From Rohdeia mirabilis (lineage in GTDB: Bacteria > Planctomycetota > UBA1135 > GCA-002686595): a DNA stretch of 64,000 nucleotides. The stretch spans positions 3,906,001-3,970,000 of the forward strand of contig CP036290.1 of NCBI GenBank assembly GCA_007750655.1, given 5' to 3'. Of the stretch, positions 19,662 through 29,674 are shown piece after piece; within the stretch, counting starts at the first letter, position 1, and every line of letters starts with the position of its first letter. The position numbers were made by a program, and so were the translations under genes. The notes below the pieces were generated by a model, which was not told where the DNA came from, did no database searches, and was given only the letters and a program-made list of their open reading frames with translations.

Positions 19662-21629
19662 TCAGGAACCGGGGTCTTCCGTCGACCCGTCCTGCTCGGC
19701 GTACTTGTCGAGCTTGCGCTGGAGAGCGAAGCGCGAGAGCCCCAGGTCGTCCGCCGCCCGGCTCTTGTTCCCGTCGTGACGCGCGAGGGCCGCTTCGATC
19801 GCGCGCCGTTCGAAGTCGGCCAACACCGCGGGCAGATCGCCGCGGAAGCCCTTGGCCGACGGCGCCGGCGCTTCGTCCGCGATCGCGACGCCGATACCCG
19901 TCGAGAGGTCCTCGGCCCGCACGATCTCCGAACCGAGCACGACGGCTCGGCGCATCTCGTTCTCGAGCTCGCGCACGTTGCCGGGCCAACCGTGGCGGCA
20001 CAGGCGCTCGAGCGCGGCCGGCGCGAGCGCTGGCGTCGGGCGGTGCATCTGGTGTGCGGCGCGCTCGAGCAAGGCACGCGCCAGCAGCGGCACGTCCTCG
20101 GGCCGTTCGCGCAGGGGCGGCAGTCGCAGCTCGAGCACGTTGATGCGGTAGTAGAGGTCTTCGCGGAACGCGCCCTCGGAGACGAGCCGTTCCAGGTCGC
20201 GGTGGCTGGCCGAGACCAGGCGCACGTCGACCTTCACGCGCTGGGAACTGCCGACGGGCCGCAGCTCGCCCTCCTGCAGCACGCGCAGGAGTTTCTTCTG
20301 CATCTCGGGACTCATGTCCCCGATCTCGTCGAGGAACAGGGTCCCGCCGTCGGCCTGCTCGAGCAGACCCTTCTTCGAACGGTCCGCGCCGGTGAAGGCG
20401 CCCTTCGCGTGACCGAAGAGTTCCGACTCGAGGAGCGAGTCCGGCAGCGCCGCGCAGTTCTCGCTCACGAACGCGGTCCCCTTGCGCGAACCGTGTTCGT
20501 GGATCGCGCGCGCCACGAGTTCCTTGCCGGTACCGCTCTCGCCGTGGACGTACACGGGCAGCTCGCAGTCGACGATCCGATCGAGTCGATCGAAGACCTC
20601 GCGCATCGCGAGCGAACGACCGACGATCGTCGGGTACTCGCGTGTGCGCGCCGGCTCGGCGACCGCGAGCGTGTCGTCGTCCCCGAGATCGTGGCCGACC
20701 GCGTCGAGGCGCGCCGCCAGTTCGCGCACGCGACCGCGCGCTTCGACCGTGCGACGCTCGTCGGCCGCACGCACGAGCAGCAGCTCGACCAGCGCGGCGA
20801 ACGCGCCCAGGAGTTCGACGTCCGATGCCTCGAACGCCCCGCTCTGCATCCGGTGGTCCACCTGCAGCACGCCGACCACCTCGGCGCCCGCGCGGATCGG
20901 GACCGCGAGCAGCGAGCGCAGCCCCAGTTCGTCGGTGCTGGCCGTCGCCGAGAGCCGCGCGTCGCGCGCCGCGTCGAGCGAGTGCAGCGGTTGGCCGCGC
21001 TCGAGGACCCGCTCGAGGACGGCCGATGACAGGCGCTCGGGAACCGCGCCGCGCAGGTCGCTGCGGTCGAAGGCGCGCGCCGCGACGAGGTGCACCTCCT
21101 CGCCCTCCGCCGCCGTCGCGCGCTCGGTTCCGAGTTCGCGCACGCGGCTCGGATCGCGGTCGGCGCGCAGCACGAGGAATCCGCGCTCGGCGCGCAGGGC
21201 GGCGACCGCGCGATCGACGAGTTCGTCCAGTTCGATCGCGGGCGTGCGCGCCGTCGCGCGGGCCGACTCGGCCAGGGCGCGCAGCGCGAGAGCCGCGCCG
21301 TCCACGTCCCCCAGTTCCGTGCGCAGGGCTTCCTCCTCCGGCGCGGCGGCGTCGAGCTCGAGCGACAACAGCGCCGACCCCAGCCGCAGCTCGTCGCCCG
21401 GCCCGATGAAGCCGTCGCGCGTGCGCTCGCCGTTGATGAGCAACCCGTTCGCCGATCCCAGGTCGACGACCCGCGCTCCACCGGCCGCCGGCTCGACGCG
21501 ACAGTGATGGCGCGAGACGCGCGAGTCGGCCAGGTGCACGTCGTTGTCGAGCGCTCGCCCGATCCGCAGACCGCTGGGTGCGATGGGCAGGGCCGTGCGC
21601 GACCCGTCGTGTTCGATGACCAGCTTCAA
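19662..21629 (-). CDS. FHA-GAF sigma-54-dependent transcriptional activator
   Basis: Enhancer-binding protein of 655 residues. An FHA domain (RIGRALDNDVHLADSRVSRHH near residue 25-45, then GSANGLLING) would bind phosphothreonine; a GAF domain covers about 110-265; the AAA+ domain has Walker A GESGTGKELVARAIH, the sigma-54 contact loop GAFTGA and Walker B GTLFLDEIGDM; a Fis-type helix-turn-helix ends the protein (NKSRAADDLGLSRFALQRKL). The start is taken as the TTG at 21629 (MKLVIEHDGS), which begins the FHA fold; there is no ATG nearby. It lies 73 bp upstream of the kinase gene on the same strand, so phosphorylation by that kinase is a natural guess. Confidence 0.93.
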   Translation of the reverse strand: MKLVIEHDGSRTALPIAPSGLRIGRALDNDVHLADSRVSRHHCRVEPAAGGARVVDLGSANGLLINGERTRDGFIGPGDELRLGSALLSLELDAAAPEEEALRTELGDVDGAALALRALAESARATARTPAIELDELVDRAVAALRAERGFLVLRADRDPSRVRELGTERATAAEGEEVHLVAARAFDRSDLRGAVPERLSSAVLERVLERGQPLHSLDAARDARLSATASTDELGLRSLLAVPIRAGAEVVGVLQVDHRMQSGAFEASDVELLGAFAALVELLLVRAADERRTVEARGRVRELAARLDAVGHDLGDDDTLAVAEPARTREYPTIVGRSLAMREVFDRLDRIVDCELPVYVHGESGTGKELVARAIHEHGSRKGTAFVSENCAALPDSLLESELFGHAKGAFTGADRSKKGLLEQADGGTLFLDEIGDMSPEMQKKLLRVLQEGELRPVGSSQRVKVDVRLVSASHRDLERLVSEGAFREDLYYRINVLELRLPPLRERPEDVPLLARALLERAAHQMHRPTPALAPAALERLCRHGWPGNVRELENEMRRAVVLGSEIVRAEDLSTGIGVAIADEAPAPSAKGFRGDLPAVLADFERRAIEAALARHDGNKSRAADDLGLSRFALQRKLDKYAEQDGSTEDPGS

Positions 21630-21868
21630 GATGGATGGGGCGGATCGGCCAGGGGGGGACGATAGCGCACCGCGGGGTGAGGCACGCCGCTGCGATCGGG
21701 GTGAACCGGCGACGCGGGTTCGGTCGAGGATGTCCGGTGGGTCTGGCGAAGGGGGCGGTCGGCGCACGCCCTAGGTGAACGGTGCCGCCGTCGTAACGGT
21801 CGACGGGCCGAACGACGGGAAGCCGGCGCCCGCTGGGAACGACGGCGCGGCGGGCTACGATTCGAACC

Positions 21869-23101
21869 GTGTCCGCCCCCCCGCCCCTGCGCCGTCTCGG
21901 TGTCTCCGCTCCCCTACCCGGCGACCAGGTCGCGCTCTACGACCCGTTGGGTGTGAGTGCGTCCGCGGCCGGTGGACTCCTGATCGGACTCGAGGAGTGG
22001 ACGTGGGCCCAGGGCTTCGACGGCGAGACGGGCGTCGTCGAACTGGCCCAGCGCATCGGCCTCGGCGCCCGCGGACCGGTGCAGCCCGAAGCCATCGCCG
22101 CGCTCGCGGAGCACCTCTCGCGGGAGCACCTGCTCGAGGACGCGCGTTTCCGTTCGGCCCAGGAGCGCGCCTTCGAGGAGTTCCGGCGCTGCGAGCGGCG
22201 CGTGGCCCTCGGCGCCGGCACCGAGTACCCCTCCGACCCGTTCGACCTGCGCGTGCGGCTCGGCGGGGTCGTCGCGGACGACTGGTACATGCCTCGGTTG
22301 GCCGGTGCGCTGGCGATCTGGGCGCCGGGCGGTCCGCTGCCGAACGCGTCCGGGCTCTACGGCCGCGCCTGGGCTTCGGTGCGTCACGCGCGCGACGAGA
22401 TCGATCGCATCGTCGTGCTCGGCAGCGTCGGCGCGCCCCTGTCGCAGCTGCTCGTGCCGCTGGCCAAGGACTTCGAGACGCCGCTCGGACCGGTCGCGGT
22501 CGACCGCGCCGCACTGGCGGAACTCGGCGTGCTGCCCGGCCGCGACCAGCTCGCCCATGCGCGCGCGAGCGTGATCGAACGCCAGGTCCTCTTGGCCCGC
22601 CTCCTCTTCCCGACGACGCCCGTGGTGCCGCTGCTGGTCGGTGCGCTCGAGACCGACGGCGATCCGCGCAGCGACGAACGCGTGGAGGCGGCGCTGGCCG
22701 GACTCGACCGCATCGTCGCCATGGAAGGTCGCACGCTGATCGTGGCCGCGGCGGACCTCTACCACCTGCGCGCTCCGCACGCCGGGACCGAGGGTGGACC
22801 GCGGGGAACGCTGATGGCCGGCGCGCGCGGAGCGGACATCTCGGGCTGCGACCGCCGCGCACTCGACGCGGTCGACGAACTCGACGCCGAAGCCTTCGCG
22901 GACATCGCGCTGGGCGACGGCGACCCCGGTCGCGCCTCCCAGGCCGCGGCGACCTATCTCCTGCTGCGCCACCTCGAAGGGCGTCCGGAGTTCGAAGCCG
23001 GCGAACTGCGGTCGTCGATCCTCGGCTACCTGCAGTGCCCCGCGCCCCAGGTCCTGTTCTCGGCCGGCGCGGCCGTCTTCTACCGCGAGGTGGCCTGGTG
23101 A
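21869..23101 (+). CDS. Memo-like (AmmeMemoRadiSam B family) protein with degenerate active site
   Basis: A 410-residue protein. Residues 1-110 match the N-terminal extension seen in some Memo proteins (YDPLGVSASAAGGLL, then GFDGETGVVELAQRIG). The rest follows the Memo order: IDRIVVLGS, then FETPLGPVAVDRAALAEL, then AHARASVIERQVLLARLLFP and PVVPLLVG. The usual metal-ligand positions look lost: PHAGY is replaced by ADDWY, GPSH by GSVG, and the HSxEVQLPF motif by the RASVIERQ stretch. So it is probably a non-canonical or inactive member. GTG start at 21869; it overlaps the next gene by GTGA. Divergent from the sigma-54 activator across 240 bp. Confidence 0.7.
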   Translation: MSAPPPLRRLGVSAPLPGDQVALYDPLGVSASAAGGLLIGLEEWTWAQGFDGETGVVELAQRIGLGARGPVQPEAIAALAEHLSREHLLEDARFRSAQERAFEEFRRCERRVALGAGTEYPSDPFDLRVRLGGVVADDWYMPRLAGALAIWAPGGPLPNASGLYGRAWASVRHARDEIDRIVVLGSVGAPLSQLLVPLAKDFETPLGPVAVDRAALAELGVLPGRDQLAHARASVIERQVLLARLLFPTTPVVPLLVGALETDGDPRSDERVEAALAGLDRIVAMEGRTLIVAAADLYHLRAPHAGTEGGPRGTLMAGARGADISGCDRRALDAVDELDAEAFADIALGDGDPGRASQAAATYLLLRHLEGRPEFEAGELRSSILGYLQCPAPQVLFSAGAAVFYREVAW

Positions 23102-24120
23102 ACCGGACGCTCGCCAGGGTCGTGGTCGGCCTCGTTCTCGCGTGGACCGCTTCGTGCGCGAGTGCGCCGCGAGCGGTGCACGAGACCGAATGGGTCGCGC
23201 TCGACGCGCCGGTGGTCCTCGATCAACTGGTCCACTCGACGATGTCGTGCGGACCGGCGGCGCTGGCGACGGCGCTCATGGCGGAGGGCGGTGCTCCGGC
23301 GCGTGCGGTGTTGGAACAGGGCGACGGCGTGATCGCGACCAGCGTCGACACCTACGGCACGCGCACGGGACGCGGCGGCACGAATCCGCGCTTCGACCCG
23401 GCCAGCGGCGTCGCGCCCGACGACCTCGTCGACTGGACCAACGACTGGCGCGCGGACCTCGGGACCGACCTGGATGCGGGGCCGCGCGTCGGCGTCTACC
23501 TCGATCGCAACGAGGGCGAGAGCGACGAGGAGCTGTGCGCGCGCGTGCACGGTCTCCTGGTGCGCAGCCTCTCCGACGGCGCCGTTCCGATCGTGCGCGT
23601 GCGCGCCTTCGCGCCCGGTTGGTATCCCCAGCGCGGCGCCTACCTGTGGGACGGGATCGCCGCCCACTGGATCGCGATCCTCGGCGTTCCGCGGGAACTG
23701 GGCGCCGACGCGCGCGGTTTCGCGTTCGACTACGCCGATCCGGACGGAGGCACGGTCGAACGCGGCTTCGCCGGCGTGGAGACCCAGCGCGAATTCACGG
23801 CGGCGCGCGGGGACACCGTCCACTGGTCCTGGCTCGCCGGCCGACCGTTCCTGCTCGTGACCGCGCCCGGACTCGAGTCCCTGGGCCGCGCGCGTCAACC
23901 GTGGTTCCTGCGCACGATCGTCACGCTCGACCACGCGATCGTTCCGAGCGCGGTGCTCGGCGACGGCTGGTCGGCCACGAACGTCGACGCGGCCGGGGCG
24001 GCGCGCGGCGCGCACGACGCGGGCACCGACCCGGATCGGGAAGCGGATCAGGAGCCGGTGCTCGGACCGCAGGACGACGCGACCACTTCGGAAGCGTCGG
24101 ACGCTCCCGCGACGCCCTGA
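23098..24120 (+). CDS. Predicted C39-like cysteine peptidase lipoprotein
   Basis: A 340-residue exported lipoprotein. The N-terminus MNRTLARVVVGLVLAWTASC ends in a lipobox-like TASC with Cys20. The domain has the papain-like C39 pattern: STMSCGPAALATALM with candidate nucleophile Cys51, AHWIAILGV with His190, and FDYADPDGG, where peptidase C39 families have 'hxDP.xG'. Substrate unknown; a double-glycine leader role is not supported because no ABC transporter is nearby. Its C-terminal 50 residues are acidic and disordered. The GTG start at 23098 overlaps the Memo-like stop, so the two are co-translated. Confidence 0.75.
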   Translation: MNRTLARVVVGLVLAWTASCASAPRAVHETEWVALDAPVVLDQLVHSTMSCGPAALATALMAEGGAPARAVLEQGDGVIATSVDTYGTRTGRGGTNPRFDPASGVAPDDLVDWTNDWRADLGTDLDAGPRVGVYLDRNEGESDEELCARVHGLLVRSLSDGAVPIVRVRAFAPGWYPQRGAYLWDGIAAHWIAILGVPRELGADARGFAFDYADPDGGTVERGFAGVETQREFTAARGDTVHWSWLAGRPFLLVTAPGLESLGRARQPWFLRTIVTLDHAIVPSAVLGDGWSATNVDAAGAARGAHDAGTDPDREADQEPVLGPQDDATTSEASDAPATP

Positions 24121-24137
24121 CGACGCCGGCCGCGCGC

Positions 24138-24959
24138 TCAGCGGCCCTGGTAGTTGGGACGGCGTTTCTCGGCGAAGGCGGCCAACGCCTCGAGGCGATC
24201 CTCGGTGGGCAGGATGCGCTCGTAGCACTGGGCCTCGATCTCGAGTCCCTGGTCGATCGCCACCTCGCAGCCGCGGTCGATCGCGTCCTTCGCCGCGCGC
24301 ACGGCGACGGGTCCGTTGTCGGCGATCTGATGCGCCAGTTCGTCGGCCTTCGCGAGCAGCTCGGACATCGGCGCGACGCGGTTGACGAGCCCGATGCGTT
24401 CAGCTTCCGCGGCGTCGAGCTTGCGCCCGGTGAGGATCAGGTCCTTCGCGCGGCTGCGGCCGATCAGGCGCGGCAACCGCTGCGTCCCCCCCGCGCCGGG
24501 GATGATTGCCAGCGTCACCTCGGTCAGTCCGAACGTCGCGTGCTCGGCCGCGATGCGCAGGTCGCAGGCCAGCATCAGCTCGCTGCCGCCACCGAACGCG
24601 AAGCCGTTCACGACCGCGATGGTCGGCATCGGGAGCGCCGCCACGTCGTCCATCACCGCGCGGATGTTGCGCACGAAGTCCGGCACGCGCTCGATCGGCA
24701 TCGTGCGCCGTTCCTTGAGATCGGCGCCGGCGCAGAAGGCCCGCTCGCCCGCGCCCGTGATCTGCACGGCGCGCACGGTGGTGTCCTGGGCCAGCTCGGC
24801 GAAGAGGGTCCGCAGCCGCTTGAGCGTCGGGAACGAGAGGCAGTTCATCACCTCGGGCCGCTCGATCGTGAGGCGCACGAGGTGCCCGTCGCGTTCGCAG
24901 GAGACGAGCTCGGGTTGGTCGGGGACGTCGGACGGGAACTGGTCGGCGATGCTGCTCAT
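24138..24959 (-). CDS. Enoyl-CoA hydratase/isomerase family protein
   Basis: Crotonase-fold enzyme of 273 residues, probably hydrating 2-enoyl-CoA. The oxyanion-hole motif is AFCAGADLKE and the second is NGFAFGGGSELMLACDLRIA, whose Glu, together with Glu in FGLTEVTLAIIPGAGGTQRL, supplies both catalytic acids of a hydratase. ATG start at 24959, in an ATGA overlap with the upstream glycosyltransferase stop. The neighbours upstream are lipopolysaccharide-type genes, so it may serve fatty acid supply or simply be read through from that operon. Confidence 0.93.
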   Translation of the reverse strand: MSSIADQFPSDVPDQPELVSCERDGHLVRLTIERPEVMNCLSFPTLKRLRTLFAELAQDTTVRAVQITGAGERAFCAGADLKERRTMPIERVPDFVRNIRAVMDDVAALPMPTIAVVNGFAFGGGSELMLACDLRIAAEHATFGLTEVTLAIIPGAGGTQRLPRLIGRSRAKDLILTGRKLDAAEAERIGLVNRVAPMSELLAKADELAHQIADNGPVAVRAAKDAIDRGCEVAIDQGLEIEAQCYERILPTEDRLEALAAFAEKRRPNYQGR

Positions 24960-26005
24960 GGACGCAGGGTAGCGAAGCGATCCGCCGCGTCACGCAGACA
25001 GGCCCGTTCGTCCGCACCGGTCAGCGGACAGCGCTCCAGATGGCAAGGCGCGCAGGACGCGGCCCCCTGGACGAGCCGTTCGCTCCCGCGCGCGTCGGAC
25101 AGGGTGTGGCGCGGATCGGTCGGTCCGAACAGGACGACGGTGGGCGTGCCGAGCGCGCGCGCCAGATGGCGTGGCCCCGTGTCCGTCGTGACGAAGCGCT
25201 GGCTGCGCGCGAGCAGGGCCAGGTACTCGTGCAGCGTCGGGGCGCGCTGGCCCTGGGCGAACGCATGGGCGATGCGCCCGTTCGCCGCGAGCGACTGCGC
25301 CAGTGCACGCGCTCCAGTCTCTTCGCCTGGACCGAAAGCGAGTACGAACGGCACGTCGGACCGGTGCCCTGCGAGCGCTCGCATCCATTCGTCGGTCGCG
25401 AGCGCCTTGGCGGATCCGCTGCGCCCGCCCGCGTTGAGCAGCGTGAAGGGTCGGCCGCCCAGGTGCTCGAGTTCGCGCTCGACCGACGCCGCGGCGTCGG
25501 GACGCGGAACGAGTCGCGGCACGGGGTCCGCGACGGCGACGCCGACCAGGCCACTCAGTTCGCCGGCGACCGCGGCCACTGCGCGCGGCGCGTAACGCGG
25601 CCAGCTCCCGGGGCGTCGGGTCGAGAGAGCGACCGCGCCGCGTTCGAGCGCCGGCCGGGCCCCGGCGGTCAACAGCAGTCCGCGGCCGTCGCGCGCCTGT
25701 CCGACGCGCACACCGATCCCCGCGCGCACGGCCGTCCACGCGCTGCGCCACGAACCTGTGAACAGCACGGCCGTCCCGTGCCCGCGCCAGCCGGAGACGC
25801 CGTCCTCCACCGCCCAGCGCCGCGCGCCGTCGAACCGGCCGTCGAACAGGGTCAGCAGCCGACGCGGCGCGACCAGCGTCAACGCTCCGTCCGCGTCCTC
25901 GACGACGGCTCGGTGGAGCGCGCGCACCGCGGGCTCGACGGCGACCAGATCGCCCAACCAGTTGGGAAGTCGCAACAGGACTCCCGAGCGCGCGTCGATC
26001 CTCAC
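24956..26005 (-). CDS. Glycosyltransferase family 9 (heptosyltransferase-like)
   Basis: A 349-residue GT-B enzyme that probably adds ADP-heptose to a lipid A-core acceptor on the cytoplasmic face of the inner membrane. N-terminal VLLRLPNWLGDLVAVEPAVR is the GT9 acceptor-domain signature (PNWLGD), and the donor domain has TTDTGPRHLARALGTPTVVLFGPTDPRHT. A cysteine-rich end (CAPCHLERCPL) matches the WaaF/RfaF type, which carries a CxxC-type segment there. GTG start at 26005. It overlaps the downstream hydratase by ATGA and lies 24 bp from the second GT9. Confidence 0.88.
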   Translation of the reverse strand: MRIDARSGVLLRLPNWLGDLVAVEPAVRALHRAVVEDADGALTLVAPRRLLTLFDGRFDGARRWAVEDGVSGWRGHGTAVLFTGSWRSAWTAVRAGIGVRVGQARDGRGLLLTAGARPALERGAVALSTRRPGSWPRYAPRAVAAVAGELSGLVGVAVADPVPRLVPRPDAAASVERELEHLGGRPFTLLNAGGRSGSAKALATDEWMRALAGHRSDVPFVLAFGPGEETGARALAQSLAANGRIAHAFAQGQRAPTLHEYLALLARSQRFVTTDTGPRHLARALGTPTVVLFGPTDPRHTLSDARGSERLVQGAASCAPCHLERCPLTGADERACLRDAADRFATLRP

Positions 26006-26029
26006 CGTTCGCAGCTCATCGTTCGCGGC

Positions 26030-27079
26030 TCACAGCACTTCGCGCGCCGGAACACGCGCCAGCACCTCGGCGGCTGCAGCGACCACCGCGTCGACGCCCA
26101 GTTCGCGCATGCACGCGTGGTGGACGAGCGGACAGGCGCGCTCGAGGCAGGGCGAACAGTCGAGCCCCTCGACGCGCACGATCGACGCGAACTCGAGCGA
26201 CGTCGCGGTCAGCTCGGGCAGGTTCGGTCCCATGACGCTGACGCAGGGCGTGTCGAACGCGGCCGCGTACCAGCGCGGACCGCTGTCCCCCACGAGCAGC
26301 AGCCGGGCGTCGTGGATCCAGACCTTGAGGTGCGCCAGGTCGCGCGTGGCCGGCGGAGCGCTGCGCACGGGATGGGTGCAGGCCCGGGCGACGGCCTCGA
26401 CGATGGCCGCTTCGGACGGTGCGCCGGTCAGGAATCCGACCGCTCCCGTGCGCGCGTGGATCGCGTCGAGCGCGGCGGCGAAGCGCTCGGGCGGCCACAG
26501 CTTCGCCGCTCCGAACGCGGCGCCCGGGCAGCACACGACGAACGGCTTGCCCGCGCCGATCCCCACCTCGTCGAGCACCGCGCGCGCACTCGCCGCCGTC
26601 GACGCGCCGAAGTGCAGGCGCGGATGCAGATCGGGGGCGAGGACGCCGGCCAACGCCGCCACGTCGCGCAGCAGGTGGGCCGTCGGGATCGGACTGCGCC
26701 GACCGAGCCAGGTGGGCGGAACGAGTCGGTGGGTCAAGAGGACGCCGCGACTCGAGAGCGCGGCGCCGACGCGGACCGGCACACCGGCGCGGTACGCACG
26801 CAGAGCCGCGCCGAAGGAGTTGGAGAGCAGCACCGCCACGTCGGGCGCGAGCTCGCGATAGACCCGGTCCTCGCCGCCTTCGATCGGCACGAGGTGCGGC
26901 TCGAGCGGACCTTCGGCGAGAACGGCGCGCAGGTGCGGGCGCAGGCCGATCGAGACCTTCGACCAGCGCTCGTCGGCGATCGCGGCCTCGAGCACCGGCG
27001 TGGCCATGACGAGGTCCCCCACCCAGTTCGGCGCGCGCAGGAAGAGGTGCCCGCCGGCCGGCACGTCGAACGCGCTCAT
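26030..27079 (-). CDS. Glycosyltransferase family 9 (heptosyltransferase II-like)
   Basis: A second, paralogous GT9 of 349 residues. It begins HLFLRAPNWVGDLVMATPVL, has FVVCCPGAAFGAAKLWPPERF in the nucleotide-sugar domain, then VGDSGPRWYAAAFDTPCVSVMG, and ends with the cysteine cluster LDCSPCLERACPLVHHACM typical of WaaF-like enzymes. The two adjacent GT9s share this layout and probably arose by duplication; they may add successive heptoses. ATG start at 27079, overlapping the WaaP-like kinase stop by ATGA. Confidence 0.9.
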   Translation of the reverse strand: MSAFDVPAGGHLFLRAPNWVGDLVMATPVLEAAIADERWSKVSIGLRPHLRAVLAEGPLEPHLVPIEGGEDRVYRELAPDVAVLLSNSFGAALRAYRAGVPVRVGAALSSRGVLLTHRLVPPTWLGRRSPIPTAHLLRDVAALAGVLAPDLHPRLHFGASTAASARAVLDEVGIGAGKPFVVCCPGAAFGAAKLWPPERFAAALDAIHARTGAVGFLTGAPSEAAIVEAVARACTHPVRSAPPATRDLAHLKVWIHDARLLLVGDSGPRWYAAAFDTPCVSVMGPNLPELTATSLEFASIVRVEGLDCSPCLERACPLVHHACMRELGVDAVVAAAAEVLARVPAREVL

Positions 27080-28038
27080 GCCCGGGCCTCGCGGGCGCGC
27101 GGTACAGCGATCGAGGGGCCGGCGCCGCCCGCATCGACGGGGTGACCTCCTTCGACTCCGCGCTCGGCCGATCCGCTCGGCCAGCCGACGCGATCGGTCC
27201 CCGGGTCGACGGGTCGGTGGGCGAACAGGCGCTCGGCCTTGCGCAGGATCGCGGGCACCATGCGCCGGGCGTCGGCGGTCGTGCGGCCGGTCGCGCGGCG
27301 CCAGCGCGACAGGAACCGCAGGCGCTCGCGATCGGAAGCGAGCCCAGCCGTCGAGCCGTGCAGAGCCGCCAGGTCCTTGATCAGCCAGCGTTCGCGCGGG
27401 CGCCGCTCCCAGCGCGTGCGACCGTGGTCCAGAAGAACCAGCTCGTCGCTGCCCGAACGGCGGACGAGGTGCGACGCGTACAGATCGCGGTGGTACAGGC
27501 CGTGGGCGTGCAAGTGCGCCACGCTACGGCAGGTACGTTCGACGAGCTCGCGGCGCCGACGGGCCGCGTCAGGTCCGGACGAAGCCGTCTCCGCGAGCAG
27601 TCGCCCCAGGTGGCTGTCGTGATCGATCCACTCGAGCACCAAGAGCGCGCGCGCGCCGCTGCCGGGGCGCGGCGGGCGAACCCCCGACGGCGCTTCGAAC
27701 AGGACGACGAGCGGTCGCGGTGCGGCGAGCCCCGTCGCGAGCACGCGTTCGAGGGCGCGCCACTCCCGGCGCGCGGCATCGGTCGGAACGCCGCGCAGGC
27801 GCTCGAACCACCAGTCCCGGGGCTCGTCACCGCGAAAGCGCTTGGCCACTAGGCGCTGGCCGTCGACCTCGAACGCGTGGGTCCGGCGGCCGCGCGTGGC
27901 GCGCAGTTCGTGCCCGGCGTCGGCGGCCCGTTCGATCGCCGACCACAGCTGTGGCGCGTCGAGCCCGCGCCAGGAAACCGGCACGCCTTCGACCGCGCGG
28001 TGGGCCTCGACCGGTTTGCGCTGCTCGATCTGCGTCAT
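27076..28038 (-). CDS. WaaP/InaA-type lipopolysaccharide core kinase
   Basis: A 320-residue kinase-fold protein expected to phosphorylate heptose in the LPS core. Visible motifs: [19 protein letters not shown] (ATP-binding Lys), [14 protein letters not shown], the catalytic loop [15 protein letters not shown] and [15 protein letters not shown], then [13 protein letters not shown]. This is the WaaP/RIO-like layout with a short kinase core. ATG start at 28038, giving [13 protein letters not shown]. It is the first gene of the four-gene run kinase - GT9 - GT9 - hydratase. Confidence 0.85.
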   Translation of the reverse strand: MTQIEQRKPVEAHRAVEGVPVSWRGLDAPQLWSAIERAADAGHELRATRGRRTHAFEVDGQRLVAKRFRGDEPRDWWFERLRGVPTDAARREWRALERVLATGLAAPRPLVVLFEAPSGVRPPRPGSGARALLVLEWIDHDSHLGRLLAETASSGPDAARRRRELVERTCRSVAHLHAHGLYHRDLYASHLVRRSGSDELVLLDHGRTRWERRPRERWLIKDLAALHGSTAGLASDRERLRFLSRWRRATGRTTADARRMVPAILRKAERLFAHRPVDPGTDRVGWPSGSAERGVEGGHPVDAGGAGPSIAVPRAREARA

Positions 28039-28364
28039 GGAATGCGAACGGGCGGACCCTTCGAACCGTCCATCCCACCGCGCCCGACGCTCCCGGTCAA
28101 TCCGCGCGGCGCGCCGTGCGGGAACGACCGGTGAGGAAGTGGGCGAAGGCAGGACCACCGCGCCCCTCCGTGGGGCAAGATCATGGGGCTGGACCCCCAC
28201 TGGCTCGGGTCCACCGACGCCCCTCCTGCGCGCTGGCTCGATCGCTGCGATCCGCCGGCGCCGACCGCGGGAGGAACGGCGCCGATCACGAGCCGATGTT
28301 CCCCCACCGCGGCGTCCCGTTCGACCTCCCGCGGCCCCGTTCCAACGCCTTCACACCTTCCCCA
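28039..28364. other. Divergent promoter region
   Basis: A 326-bp spacer between the divergent WaaP-like kinase and glutamate dehydrogenase genes. No gene and no clear promoter consensus; both operons should be driven from here. Confidence 0.4.
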
Positions 28365-29666
<1,302 letters not shown>

Positions 29667-29674
29667 GATCCGCC

